This document shows, in pieces, positions 9,410-17,651 of a DNA stretch of 64,000 bases (positions within the stretch are counted from its first letter, which is position 1; every line of letters starts with the position of its first letter). Under the pieces are notes generated by a model, which was not told where the DNA came from, ran no database searches, and worked only from the letters and a program-made list of their open reading frames with translations. The position numbers were made by a program, and so were the translations under genes. Source of the stretch: Bog-159 sp963707465 (GTDB lineage: Bacteria; Acidobacteriota; Terriglobia; Bryobacterales; Bryobacteraceae); contig CAVPQK010000015.1 in assembly GCA_963707465.1 (NCBI GenBank), positions 1,736,001 to 1,800,000 of the forward strand, in the 5' to 3' direction.

Positions 9410-9443
9410 AGAGCTGAATCTTCCTGATTTTAGATGAGCCGGG

Positions 9444-9767
9444 TTACCGTTGGTAGAGCAAGCCCGTTACCACTGCGGCGCCCGAAACGCTGTCCACGGC
9501 AAGCGCAGTCGGATCCAGCACGTTGGAATCGCGCTCGTCTCCAACCACTATCGACTGGCCGGCTTGAAGCACGGCGATGACGCCCGCACCGGTAGTCTTG
9601 TTCAGGCCTGTCAGCCCGACAAAGACAGAATCTGCGGAGGTTGCGGTCTTGAACGCCTGCACCAGCACCTTATTGCAGCGCAGCGGATAGCCGGCCGGAG
9701 CCGGAACATTTGCCGTCAAAGCTGCATTGGTTGCCGTAACAAAACCGAGGGGAATAATCTGTGCCAC
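9444..9767 (-). CDS. Small protein heading the tail-fibre-like cassette
   Basis: About 107 residues, beginning VAQIIPLGFVTATNAALTAN and containing GYPLRCNKVLVQAFKTAT and SIVVGDERDSNVLDPTALAV. The GTG at 9767 is preferred because AGGAG lies eight bases upstream; an in-frame ATG at 9791 has no such site. Composition (short beta-rich segments, few charged residues) resembles small phage virion or head-decoration proteins, but I cannot name a family. It is the first gene of the four-gene cassette and is separated from the fibre-like gene by 34 bp. Confidence 0.6.
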   Translation of the reverse strand: MAQIIPLGFVTATNAALTANVPAPAGYPLRCNKVLVQAFKTATSADSVFVGLTGLNKTTGAGVIAVLQAGQSIVVGDERDSNVLDPTALAVDSVSGAAVVTGLLYQR

Positions 9768-9791
9768 TTGAAGCGCTCCTTTTTCACCCAC

Positions 9792-9819
9792 AATATAGCA
9801 GTCGGTTTTTGTCAGTCAG
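9792..9819 (-). promoter_or_regulatory. Weak sigma70-like promoter for the secreted cassette
   Basis: On the minus strand CTGACT and TATATT are separated by 16 bases, and TATATT lies 24 bases before the GTG at 9767. The -10 is good, the -35 only partial. Proposed from position and spacing alone. Confidence 0.3.
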
Positions 9820-10086
9820 GTGTACTGGAGTGACTTATAGGGACAGCTTCCCCATCGGCCGGAGCGCGAACTTTCGCCCTCCGGCCACGCGTCCTTCCTA
9901 CCCTATGTGGGTGCTGCGTTGTTCCAGGATATACGAGTAACTCTTTATTGGAGTTCTAGTTAGTGAACGCCGGCCCGATGCCGGGAGCATGCCTCGTAGA
10001 CGCACACCAAAGCTTCTCGAAGAGCGGCCGCAATGCGGCGGTGCCGCCCCGCCGAAATTATTGGCGAGACGTGTGACTGGCTTCCC
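9820..10086. other. Intergenic stretch, no gene seen
   Basis: About 270 bases between the cassette promoter and the cytochrome stop codon. One imperfect hairpin is visible (GGCCGGAGCGCG and CGCCCTCCGGCC near 9857-9886). No tRNA, convincing small ORF or dispersed repeat was found. Confidence 0.5.
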
Positions 10087-11199
10087 CTACTGCACCGAAT
10101 TCAGATACGCCACCAGGTCCGACATCTGCTGCGGATTGTTGAAGCGCGGCCAGCCCATCTTCGCCTGCCGCATGCGCGTGAACATCTGCGGGCCGTGCTT
10201 CCACAGCGCCGAAACGATCGTGATTTCCGAGTATCCGCGCCCTTGGCCCGGCAGCGGCGGCGCGCCGTGCTCCCCGCCGTTGTGGCATTCCGCGCAGTGT
10301 TTGGCGCCAAATACCTGCTTGCCTCGCGTCGCGTCCCCCTTTGCGTAGACGAACTGACGCATCCACAGATAACTGAGCAATTGGCGCATCTCGTCCTCGG
10401 ACAGTTGTGGCACCGGCTGAATCATCCGGGGCGCGTGATTCCACATGTCCACCGCGATCTCGGTCAGGGCCAGATTGTGCAAGCGGTCCTCCAGGGCCAG
10501 CTTTCCCACATGGCATTTCACGCAGCCTTTCGATTCGAATATGGCTTGCCCGCCATCTCCCGAGGTAAACGAGAAACGCGCGTTCACTCCCCGCATCTCC
10601 GGTAGGTTTCGCAAGTAGGCCAGCATATCGCTCAAATCCTGGGCCGTCAGTTCCTGCCAGGCGATTTTCTTGCGCGCGAAGGCCTCGCGCATGCGGCTGC
10701 TGTGGTCCCACATCTGTTGCACCAGCACCATGGGCTGCCCCACCGATGCCCACTTCACCACCGGCGGCGCACCTTCCGCCCGCGAATCCGTGATCCCGTG
10801 GCACTCCGCGCAGTGCCTGTCGGTGAACGCCTGCTTGCCCCGCGCGGCATCGCCCGGCTTGTCGAAGAAACGCGTCGAATAGAGGTAGGCAAACAGATCG
10901 GCCGCGTCCGCCGGGCTCAACACGGGACGCTCGATTCCAGCCCCTTCCATGGCTGCCCACATGACCGGCGCATGGTTCCACATGGCGCTCGCGAGCAGCG
11001 CGGGCGTGAAGCCGCGGTCCACCCGCGCGCTCAGATCCATGCCCATCTTGCCACCCTTGCCATTCACGCTGTGGCACTCCACGCAGCGCTGATTTTCAAA
11101 AAGCCTGGCGCCTCGCTCGGAGTCGCCTGGAATCACGGGCGGCACCGCGGCCCCCGCGCTCCAAACCACCAAAACAGAAATTCCCAACTGCCGCATCAT
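10087..11199 (-). CDS. Tetrahaem c-type cytochrome
   Basis: Exported electron-transfer protein with four CXXCH haem-binding motifs (CVECH, CAECH, CVKCH, CAECH), each at the head of a module with the class I cytochrome c look (GARLF/GKQAF/GQAIF/GKQVF before the haem site, DLFAYLYS or DLVAYLNS after it). It appears to be a tandem array of four cytochrome c domains in about 370 residues. The start at 11199 (MMRQLGISVLVVWS, signal peptide) has GAGG nine bases upstream; longer in-frame starts to 11277 would put a basic extension before the signal peptide and are less likely. Distal Met ligands are present in several modules (WNHAPVM, WKHGPQM). Partner enzymes are not visible nearby. Confidence 0.85.
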   Translation of the reverse strand: MMRQLGISVLVVWSAGAAVPPVIPGDSERGARLFENQRCVECHSVNGKGGKMGMDLSARVDRGFTPALLASAMWNHAPVMWAAMEGAGIERPVLSPADAADLFAYLYSTRFFDKPGDAARGKQAFTDRHCAECHGITDSRAEGAPPVVKWASVGQPMVLVQQMWDHSSRMREAFARKKIAWQELTAQDLSDMLAYLRNLPEMRGVNARFSFTSGDGGQAIFESKGCVKCHVGKLALEDRLHNLALTEIAVDMWNHAPRMIQPVPQLSEDEMRQLLSYLWMRQFVYAKGDATRGKQVFGAKHCAECHNGGEHGAPPLPGQGRGYSEITIVSALWKHGPQMFTRMRQAKMGWPRFNNPQQMSDLVAYLNSVQ

Positions 11200-11455
11200 C
11201 GCCATTCGCCTCGCTATACTTCGTTTCTGTTGAATCGCACTCCTTCGGATCCGCGCCCATGGGAGTGCCCGCTTCATAAATCGCCCTGCCCGCCTCGGCG
11301 ATTTCCGGCGGCATGTGCCTGGTAAATTCCTCGGACGAAATGTTGCGGCCCGCCGATTGCATCGTTAAAGGTATTATAGTTCCGCGGGGTGAACCGAAGG
11401 TATTTGTTTCGTCGAAGCCTTTCTGCTGCTCGGGCGTGAGATACGCAAATAGCAC
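11096..11455 (-). CDS. Possible small protein between SDR and cytochrome genes
   Basis: Open frame of 119 codons starting with GTG at 11455, seven bases after the SDR stop. The first 70 residues (MLFAYLTPEQQKGFDETNTF, then ISSEEFTRHMPPEIAEAGRA) look protein-like and polar. The last 40 are Arg/Gly-rich and overlap the cytochrome start by about 100 bases, which looks like read-through of a non-coding frame. It may be a short real gene that lost its stop, or a remnant. No family recognised and no good ribosome site. Confidence 0.35.
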   Translation of the reverse strand: MLFAYLTPEQQKGFDETNTFGSPRGTIIPLTMQSAGRNISSEEFTRHMPPEIAEAGRAIYEAGTPMGADPKECDSTETKYSEANGDDAAVGNFCFGGLERGGRGAARDSRRLRARRQAF

Positions 11456-11461
11456 TCGCTT

Positions 11462-12283
11462 TCAGCACACCACGATGCGCTGCCCGTTGATGAAGCGCGC
11501 CTGGTGAGAGGCCAGGAAAACAATCAACTCGGCCACCTCATCGGGCTGTGCGATGCGGTAGGGGGGCACCGCTTGTGCCAGTTCCGCGGCGATTTGCGGC
11601 GAGATCCAGCCCGTATCGGTGGGCGGCGGAGAGAGCGCGTTAGCCGTGATGCCCAATGGCGCAAGTTCAGCTGAGGCGGCCACCGTGTAGCTCTCCACCG
11701 CGTTCTTACTGGCGCCGTAGGACGCCTCGCCTGCGAAGCCGGACGCGGCCCCCGTGGTCAGCGAAATGACCCGGCCCCAACTTGCTCCGCGGGCGGAATG
11801 GCGGCGCGCGAACTCCGCGATGGACAGCGCCGGAGCCCGTCCATTCACCGCGAAATGCCGGTCGCAGATCTCCGGCGAAACCGGCATCAGGCGCCGTCCG
11901 AAGCGTTCCGCGCGGTCCGGCACGAAGGTGTCGCCATGCCAAAAGCACGCGTTGTTTACCAGGATCTCGACGGGGCCGAAGGCCGCCTCAGCCCGGTCAA
12001 AAAGTTCGGGGATCACAGTCGGATCGGCCAGATCCGCCTCCCACGCATCCGCGCTGCCGCCCGCCTGGCGGATAGCTTCCACCACCGCCTTGGCCGACCG
12101 CGCCCGGGCTTCGTCGTAGGACTGCGGCAAACCAGGGTCGCCGTGGCCGGCCTTTTCCACCCGCAGATAAGTGAGGAAAACGCGCACACCCTCGGCCGCC
12201 AGCGCGCGCGCCGCCGCTGCGCCGATGCCGTGGTTGGCGCCGGTAATAAGGGCTACCCGTCCGCGAAGGCCCGGATCGATCAT
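11462..12283 (-). CDS. SDR-family oxidoreductase
   Basis: NAD(P)-dependent short-chain dehydrogenase/reductase of 273 residues. It has the Rossmann motif TGANHGIG near residue 14, NNAC near 110, a catalytic Ser region in VISLTTGAA, and YGASK (YxxxK) near 188, followed by GITANALSPPPTDTGW. The insertion after beta-2 (TYLRVEKAGHGDPGLPQSYD) is longer than in classical SDRs. Substrate unknown. It begins three bases after the M56 protease stop, so it is the fourth member of the acylase/blaI/M56/SDR unit. C-terminal FINGQRIVVC is typical of the family. Confidence 0.85.
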   Translation of the reverse strand: MIDPGLRGRVALITGANHGIGAAAARALAAEGVRVFLTYLRVEKAGHGDPGLPQSYDEARARSAKAVVEAIRQAGGSADAWEADLADPTVIPELFDRAEAAFGPVEILVNNACFWHGDTFVPDRAERFGRRLMPVSPEICDRHFAVNGRAPALSIAEFARRHSARGASWGRVISLTTGAASGFAGEASYGASKNAVESYTVAASAELAPLGITANALSPPPTDTGWISPQIAAELAQAVPPYRIAQPDEVAELIVFLASHQARFINGQRIVVC

Positions 12284-12286
12284 GCG

Positions 12287-13264
12287 CTACTCCACCAAAT
12301 GTTCCAGCGCGAGATGCACGGAATAAAGCGCCGCGGGCTGCAGGATCGCCGCCAGAGAGCCGGCCATCAGCACGATCGCGCTCACCGCCAGGATCGGTCG
12401 CGGACCCGCCGGGGCCGGCGCCGGACGCAGCAGACGGTCCACGCGCGCCGCCAGCTCATCGGTGTCGCCCAGCAGGAGCGCCACCGGAGCCTGCGGCATG
12501 TCCGAGGTCATCCGCGCCACCCGCACCAATGCGGCGGCCAGCGCGACCGACCGGCGCGCGCTGCCGGCCACCGCGCGGTCGTCGGCCGCCCATTCGGTGA
12601 ACTTCCGCCAGCCGCGCTCGAGCGTCCGGCTGCTGCCCGCGAACGGCAGGATGCCGGGTGTCAGCAGGATACACAGGCGCTTGAGATTGTCGCGCGCCGC
12701 CCAGTGGGCGCGCTCGTGCCGCAAGGCGGCCGCCAATTGCTCGGGCGACAGCGCATCCACCACGCCGCGCGAGACCACCAACCGCGGACGTACGATCCCG
12801 CCCAGCGCCAGCAGTGGCGCGGCGCCGTCCACGATCCAGGCACTCATGCCCGCGTGCGCCCGCCTTCCGGGTAACCGCGCCGGACGCCCCGCGCGCTGGC
12901 ATTGCCGAAGAAAGCGGCGCGCGCCCGCGGCCGCGCGCAGTCCCCGGGCAAGCGAGATCCCCCACATCGCCACGCCCAGAGACGCCGCGGCCATGCACCC
13001 AAAGCCCACGCGCTCGGTGGGCGCCTCCGGCTCCAGCCACAGGTAGCTCGGCAAACAAACCACCACCACCATCAGCGTGGCGCCCAGAGCCGGCAGCAGG
13101 CGCAACACCAGCAGGCCGCGGGCCGCCAGGTGCGGGCGGATGCTTTCCCCCAGGCGGGCCGCCGGCCGGGCAATCAGCGAAACCGCCAGCCCCAGCGCCA
13201 GGTGGACCAGAAACAGCGTCGCCAGGCTGATGCACAATAGCCTCGGAATGTATGGGAGACTCAT
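12287..13264 (-). CDS. BlaR1/MecR1-type M56 membrane metalloprotease, no sensor domain
   Basis: A 325-residue integral membrane protein with hydrophobic segments near residues 10-35, 55-75 and 85-105 and a C-terminal one near 290-315. The zinc-protease motif HERAH sits at about residue 183 in LRHERAHWAARDN, matching the M56 HExxH site. In BlaR1/MecR1 this protease is activated by an extracellular penicillin-binding domain and inactivates BlaI. Here the protein stops after the protease module plus one membrane helix, so the beta-lactam sensor domain is absent. The ATG overlaps the BlaI stop (ATGA), the usual blaI-blaR coupling. Signal input must therefore come from elsewhere, or act through the membrane part. 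Confidence 0.85.
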   Translation of the reverse strand: MSLPYIPRLLCISLATLFLVHLALGLAVSLIARPAARLGESIRPHLAARGLLVLRLLPALGATLMVVVVCLPSYLWLEPEAPTERVGFGCMAAASLGVAMWGISLARGLRAAAGARRFLRQCQRAGRPARLPGRRAHAGMSAWIVDGAAPLLALGGIVRPRLVVSRGVVDALSPEQLAAALRHERAHWAARDNLKRLCILLTPGILPFAGSSRTLERGWRKFTEWAADDRAVAGSARRSVALAAALVRVARMTSDMPQAPVALLLGDTDELAARVDRLLRPAPAPAGPRPILAVSAIVLMAGSLAAILQPAALYSVHLALEHLVE

Positions 13265-13659
13265 GCTTTCCCTCGCCGCGCAAGGTCTTTGCGCTTCCTG
13301 CGGATCTTCCTCTCCAGTTCATCCAGCAGGGCCGTGTCATATTGGCCGACCGCGTCCACCAGGCTGGAGATCAGCAGATCGCCGGAGGCCGCGGGCGATG
13401 CCAGAAAACCAGCCACAAAATCGCCCGCGCGTTTCTGTTCCCACTCTAATCGCGTCCAGCGCGGCGCATAGAAGAAAGCCCGCTCCCATTTGCGCCGCAC
13501 TAACAGGTGTTTCTTGAAGAGCCGGTCGAGCGTAGTCATCACGGTGGTGTAAGCCAGCGGCCTTCCCAGCCGCTCCACGACATCGTGCACGTTGCTTTCG
13601 CCGTGCGCCCACAGCACCTCCATCACCTTCGTCTCCAGGTGGCCGAGGCCGGCTTGCAT
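13261..13659 (-). CDS. blaI: BlaI/MecI-family transcriptional repressor
   Basis: Winged-helix repressor of 132 residues: LGHLETKVMEVLWAHGESNV then VVERLGRPLAYTTVMTTLDR with the recognition helix, and KKHLLVRRKWERAFFY in the wing. The C-terminal half (AGDFVAGFLASPAASGDLL, DELERKIRRKRKD) is the dimerisation helix region of BlaI/MecI. ATG at 13659 is chosen because it overlaps the acylase stop as TGATG; an upstream in-frame extension has no homology. Expected role: represses its own unit (acylase, blaI, M56 gene, SDR) until cleaved through the M56 protease. I did not find a clear palindromic operator. Confidence 0.9.
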   Translation of the reverse strand: MQAGLGHLETKVMEVLWAHGESNVHDVVERLGRPLAYTTVMTTLDRLFKKHLLVRRKWERAFFYAPRWTRLEWEQKRAGDFVAGFLASPAASGDLLISSLVDAVGQYDTALLDELERKIRRKRKDLARRGKA

Positions 13660-15698
13660 CACTTGGGTAACCCCGCGAATTCCAGCTCTTTCCGTGCCGT
13701 CACGTGCTTCTCCAGTTCCGCGCGATTCAGAAAGTAAGTCGATTTCGCGCGGCTTCGGCTGAACAGTTTTTCCGCTTGATCGTCGAAGTGCGGCGAGTCC
13801 GCGTGATCGCTTTCGCCCAGCGGTATCACCATGTACGATTGCGGCGGCTTGGTCAGAATCACAATCTGCGTCGAGGTCTGGCCGGTGTGCCCCACCATCT
13901 CCTGGCCTCTCTTCGCGAAGGTGATGGCGCGCGGCGTCGCCATGCCGGCGTCCCGCAACGAGCCGCCGCTCACCGGCCACGTACGCGCCGCGCCCTGCCG
14001 CCCCACGCGAAACAAAGTTCCAAAGACCGCGTCCGCTGTGAATTCGGACCTCAGCCGTTCTTCCGCTTTGGCCAGCGCCGCGCGGACCTGATCGTCCGTC
14101 AGATCGGCCGGCGGGTCCACCGCGCGCTTGGATGCGCCGTCGAGGGACGTCTTGAACAGGTAGAACCCCAGGGCCCCACGCGAATCAGCGTCGCTGCGAC
14201 GGTTCCAGGCCGCCAACATTTTCGCGAACTCGCCGTCAGGCGCCGCCTTCGCGATGCGCTCCTGCCACAACTCCGCGTGCCAGACCTGCGGCGAAAATGC
14301 AATGCCGATGGCCTGTTCGGCCGTCACGTCGTGCGCCGCGTCCAGCAGATCCACCATCATGGCCGCGCGCTGATGCGCGGGAGTGCGTCCATCGTTGTAA
14401 AGGTAGGGATGCGTCGCATACTCCTCGGGCACCAACGGCGAATTCTTCATCATGGCGAACGGCGAGACATTGCAGTTCTGCATGTATCCCTGCGGCGGAT
14501 TGGTCACCTGCACCAGATCATCAAATGGATGCAGCCCCTGCCATTCGCATGCCCCGGTCGCGCCCGGCATGGGCTTCGACGGGTCGCAGCCACTCGGCCG
14601 CACCGGTACGCGCCCGTTGCGCACGTAGTAGATGTCGCCATCCACCGTGCCCACCATGATGTTCTGCGCCATGAACTGTAGCATCGCCAGCGCCTTCTTC
14701 ATCTCGCCCAGATTGCGGGCCGTCACCATGCCCCAGCTCTCGTCCATCAGCCGGACCTCATCGGCATAAGGGATCGCCACCGAGTACGATTTGCCGTTCT
14801 TGTGCGCCACGATGGGTCCGTGCACGGTGGAGTCGATGACCACGTCTTTCCAGTCGATCTTATCGCCCACCTTCACGCCGATCTTCTCGTGCCGTGTTTC
14901 GAGCGGACGCCATTCGCCGCGGAACTTGTACTTTCCGTCCTGCAGTTCCTCTTCGTAAACGTCGGAGGTGTCCGGACCACCCGTCGTCATGGCGATGGAG
15001 GCATAGCGGCTGTGCCCCAACACCGGAAACGGAAGGCCCAGGATCGAGGCACCGGAGAACGCCAGGTCGCCGCCGTAGATGCGCATTTCGTAGAAACGGA
15101 ATGGGCCGTACCAGCTCAGGTGCGGGTCCACCACCGCGATGGGCGCATGCATGGCGGTACGCGATGGCGCCAGCAACATTTCGTTCGAGCCGTGATAAGC
15201 CACGGAATCGGGCTGGATGCCCACGTGCATCAGCTTCTCGGCGGCTTCGCCCTCCGGCCACCCCCAGATGATGTAACGCCCCAGCGCCACCAATTGCCAG
15301 GGCTCGAGCTTCGGCGCCCATGCCGGCACTTGATCCGGATGCTCCTGCATATATTGCCGCACGCCGGCCTGAAACGCCTCGATGATCTCGCGGCTGCGCG
15401 GGCTCAGTTCCTGGTAGTGCCGCTCGGCCACCAACCGGTGACGCCAGACGCGCTGCCGCCAATCGTCGCGGAAAAACTCCGCCCCGAAAGCCTCCGCCAT
15501 GGTGCCTTCCGCGCGGCGATAGTTCTTCAGCAGCTCTTCCAGGCGATCCTCGGCCTGCGCGTAACCCGAACCGAAGGCCGCGCCCGCGGCGTCTTGCGCG
15601 AAGATGTGCGGCACCCCATATTCGTCCCGCAGGATGGTCACGTGCGCACCGGAGGCCAGCGGCAGGCCGCACAGCAGTAGCAGGCAGAGCTTTTTCAT
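13659..15698 (-). CDS. Penicillin acylase family Ntn hydrolase, secreted
   Basis: N-terminal-nucleophile amidohydrolase of the penicillin G / cephalosporin / acyl-homoserine-lactone acylase family, 679 residues. The start at 15698 gives a signal peptide (MKKLCLLLLCGLPLASGA); ATG at 15725 is an alternative. The family opening VTILRDEYGVPHIFAQD and GYAQAEDRLEELL are present. The nucleophile Ser is at about residue 171 in YHGSNEMLLAPSRTA, followed by PIAVVDPHLSW, which matches the start of the beta chain. The spacer between alpha and beta parts looks short. Substrate may be a beta-lactam side chain, N-acyl homoserine lactone or another amide. It heads a unit with blaI and the M56 protease, so induction by cell-wall stress or beta-lactams is a reasonable inference. 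Confidence 0.9.
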   Translation of the reverse strand: MKKLCLLLLCGLPLASGAHVTILRDEYGVPHIFAQDAAGAAFGSGYAQAEDRLEELLKNYRRAEGTMAEAFGAEFFRDDWRQRVWRHRLVAERHYQELSPRSREIIEAFQAGVRQYMQEHPDQVPAWAPKLEPWQLVALGRYIIWGWPEGEAAEKLMHVGIQPDSVAYHGSNEMLLAPSRTAMHAPIAVVDPHLSWYGPFRFYEMRIYGGDLAFSGASILGLPFPVLGHSRYASIAMTTGGPDTSDVYEEELQDGKYKFRGEWRPLETRHEKIGVKVGDKIDWKDVVIDSTVHGPIVAHKNGKSYSVAIPYADEVRLMDESWGMVTARNLGEMKKALAMLQFMAQNIMVGTVDGDIYYVRNGRVPVRPSGCDPSKPMPGATGACEWQGLHPFDDLVQVTNPPQGYMQNCNVSPFAMMKNSPLVPEEYATHPYLYNDGRTPAHQRAAMMVDLLDAAHDVTAEQAIGIAFSPQVWHAELWQERIAKAAPDGEFAKMLAAWNRRSDADSRGALGFYLFKTSLDGASKRAVDPPADLTDDQVRAALAKAEERLRSEFTADAVFGTLFRVGRQGAARTWPVSGGSLRDAGMATPRAITFAKRGQEMVGHTGQTSTQIVILTKPPQSYMVIPLGESDHADSPHFDDQAEKLFSRSRAKSTYFLNRAELEKHVTARKELEFAGLPK

Positions 15699-15750
15699 GT
15701 TTGTGGCGAATGGGCCGGTTCTCATTCTATCGCGACGTAGTACTCTATTC

Positions 15751-15806
15751 TGGAGGGCGGGCAATTCTGCCCGCAGCCGGCTTTCAGCCGGCTCCGCCGC
15801 CCTCCG
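15751..15806. repeat. Hairpin-rich intergenic element (GGGCGGGCAA type)
   Basis: GGAGGGCGG at the left pairs with CCGCCCTCC at the right. Between them lie two more inverted repeats, GGGCAATTCTGCCC and AGCCGGCTTTCAGCCGGCT. Relatives occur at 27779-27836, 41408-41469 and 61003-61077. It lies between divergently transcribed genes, so it is not a simple terminator. Confidence 0.8.
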
Positions 15807-15825
15807 GTGAGTTTTCGACGGTGCC

Positions 15826-16848
15826 ATGGTGCTAAGCCTGATCCTCGTCGCGGCGGCCGCTCAGGCGCTGGCCGCCCAAACCTGGGTTGCGCAATCCAGC
15901 GGAACCACCGCCTCCTTGCGCGGCGTGCATGCCGTCAGCCCGACGGTGGTTTGGGCCAGTGGTGCGGGCGGCACGTGTCTGCGCACGCTGGATGGCGGCG
16001 CCACCTGGCACACCGTCGCGGTGCCGGGTGCCGGCGATCTGGACTTCCGCGGCGTCCACGCGTTGGATAGCCGCACCGCTTGGTTAATGAGCAGCGGGCC
16101 GGGCGCGAAGTCGCGTATATTCAGAACCGCCGACGGCGGCGCACATTGGTCGCCGCCTTACACCAATCCCGATGCCGGCGGCTTCTTCGACGCGTTGGCA
16201 TTTTGGGATGCGCGCCGGGGCATCCTGCTCGGTGACCCTGTGGACGGGCAATTCGTCATCCTGACGACTGGGGATGGCGGCCAAACCTGGCAGCGGCGCA
16301 AGCTACCGCCGGCGCTTCCGAACGAGGGCGCATTTGCCGCCAGTAACTCCTGCCTGCTGGCGAGTGCCGCGCGCGGCAAAAGCGAAGTGTGGTTCGGCAC
16401 GGGCGGACCGTCCGGCGCCCGCGTCTTTCATTCAAGCAACGGCGGTCAGGATTGGGGCGTCGCCGAAACGCCGCTACGCCACGACTCCGCCGGGTCGGGA
16501 ATCTTCTCGCTCGCTTTCTTAGACCCGCTCCCCGGCATCGCGGTGGGCGGAGACTACGGCAAGCCTGGCGACGACTCCGGCAACGTGGCCGTTACCTCGG
16601 ATGGCGGGCGCACCTGGTCCGAGCCTGCCGGCGCGCACCCCCACGGCTACCGTTCCGCGGTGGCATTTCTACCCCGGCGCAAGCTGTGCATCGCCGTCGG
16701 AACTTCCGGCTCCGATACCTCGCGCGACGGAGGCCGCAACTGGACGCGTTTCGACAGCGGAGCGTACAACGCCCTCAGCGTGGCCGGGGACGATGCCGTG
16801 TGGGCGGTCGGTCCCGGCGGCCGCATCGCCCGGCTGCAATGGCCCTGA
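15826..16848 (+). CDS. Secreted Ycf48-like / Asp-box beta-propeller protein
   Basis: A 340-residue exported protein (signal peptide in MVLSLILVAAAAQALAAQ) made of repeated Asp-box turns: TLDGGATW, TADGGAHW, TGDGGQTW, SSNGGQDW, TSDGGRTW and SRDGGRNW, spaced about 45-60 residues apart. This is the pattern of the Ycf48/HCF136-like and sialidase-type beta-propellers. In non-photosynthetic bacteria the function is unknown; related proteins are described as oxidoreductase-like or photosystem-assembly-like by homology only. Sialidase catalytic Arg triad is not evident, so an enzymatic role is not claimed. It is transcribed away from the acylase unit, across a hairpin element. Confidence 0.8.
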   Translation: MVLSLILVAAAAQALAAQTWVAQSSGTTASLRGVHAVSPTVVWASGAGGTCLRTLDGGATWHTVAVPGAGDLDFRGVHALDSRTAWLMSSGPGAKSRIFRTADGGAHWSPPYTNPDAGGFFDALAFWDARRGILLGDPVDGQFVILTTGDGGQTWQRRKLPPALPNEGAFAASNSCLLASAARGKSEVWFGTGGPSGARVFHSSNGGQDWGVAETPLRHDSAGSGIFSLAFLDPLPGIAVGGDYGKPGDDSGNVAVTSDGGRTWSEPAGAHPHGYRSAVAFLPRRKLCIAVGTSGSDTSRDGGRNWTRFDSGAYNALSVAGDDAVWAVGPGGRIARLQWP

Positions 16849-16920
16849 AGCCTTACAAACAAGAGTTGGCGCCATCGCAGACTTGAGCCGCCGGATCGTA
16901 CAGCCCTTATTTTTGTCCAT

Positions 16921-16956
16921 GTTTTATCCGCGTTTATCTGTGTTCATCTGCGGCCG
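16921..16956. repeat. Short copy of the ATCnGCGTTC dispersed repeat
   Basis: TTTTATCCGCGTTTATCTG followed by TGTTCATCTGCGGCC shows three iterations of a 10-base motif ATCnGnGTTn, as in the longer copies. It lies downstream of the Asp-box gene. Confidence 0.65.
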
Positions 16957-16996
16957 ATGTGCTTTTCTGCCTAGCCGGCAATACCATGAAACCTGG

Positions 16997-17335
16997 ATGA
17001 ACGTCCCAGTCCAGGTCGCCATCGCCACCATCGCCGTCTTGCTTTCCGTCGCTGGACTTGCACAAACAGCGCCCGACAAACCCGCCGCATCCATTCGCAT
17101 TCCCGCCATTCCACAAGCGGCGGGCACACAGCCTGAGCCAATCCGCACCCTGGCGACCGAGCGGATAGTCATCGAACCGCAAGAACTCATAAACGGCCCG
17201 TGGATAAGCACCGCCACCGAAGAAACTGGGACGAGCCACAAACTAGCTCCACAAGCGCCTTGGTCACCGCCATCGCTTGATAATCGGGCAGTATGGGAGT
17301 CATGGCCGATGGTAGAGTCTTTCCGCACCCTGTGA
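16997..17335 (+). CDS. Possible small secreted protein
   Basis: Frame of 112 codons from ATG at 16997 with a plausible signal peptide (MNVPVQVAIATIAVLLSVAG, then LAQTAPDKPA). The rest is Pro/Ala/Thr-rich without recognisable domain. Its end overlaps the next small frame by about 40 bases. No clear ribosome site. It may be a real short exported protein, or the front half of a broken gene continued by the following frame. Confidence 0.35.
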   Translation: MNVPVQVAIATIAVLLSVAGLAQTAPDKPAASIRIPAIPQAAGTQPEPIRTLATERIVIEPQELINGPWISTATEETGTSHKLAPQAPWSPPSLDNRAVWESWPMVESFRTL

Positions 17336-17622
17336 GCCTCGAGTCATTTGTGGGCGGCAAAATGAAATTGATCCGAGTCGTCCGTTACGATCCGAGCCTC
17401 ACTCCCAGGCAAATCCGGGATGAAGTCCGCACAGTCTGGCTCGGATATGTCGGACTTGCCGCCAGCAGTATCATCTGGTCCGAGATGAATCGGTGGAATA
17501 TAAAGGCGTGGGTTGAAGATGAAGACGGAAAACGAACCTCAATCGTGATGGATGGCTGGATTCACACTGAGGTGCAGGACCGCCAAGGCAAGTATTGGTA
17601 CATTCGGACTGCCGCACAGTAG
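17293..17622 (+). CDS. Possible small hypothetical protein
   Basis: Frame of 109 codons, or 86 from the internal ATG at 17362 (MKLIRVVRYDPSLTPRQIRD). Content is charged and soluble, with WSEMNRWNIKAWVEDEDGKR and a Trp/Tyr-rich end (GKYWYIRTAAQ), and looks protein-like, but no family is recognised. It may join with the preceding frame by a frameshift. Base composition is less GC-rich than in neighbouring genes. Confidence 0.4.
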   Translation: MGVMADGRVFPHPVSLESFVGGKMKLIRVVRYDPSLTPRQIRDEVRTVWLGYVGLAASSIIWSEMNRWNIKAWVEDEDGKRTSIVMDGWIHTEVQDRQGKYWYIRTAAQ

Positions 17623-17651
17623 GTCGAAGGAGACTGGGACCGTCATTTCTT

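Noticed and set aside
3304..9791. Calling the cassette a prophage
   Set aside because: Only fibre-like features are present; no terminase, capsid, portal, integrase or att site, and the proteins carry signal peptides.
9857..9886. Hairpin considered as tRNA or terminator
   Set aside because: No T-arm or anticodon pattern, and no U-tract after the stem.
13660..13980. N-terminal extension of the BlaI frame
   Set aside because: Overlaps the acylase coding end in another frame and has no repressor homology; the ATG at 13659 fits family length.
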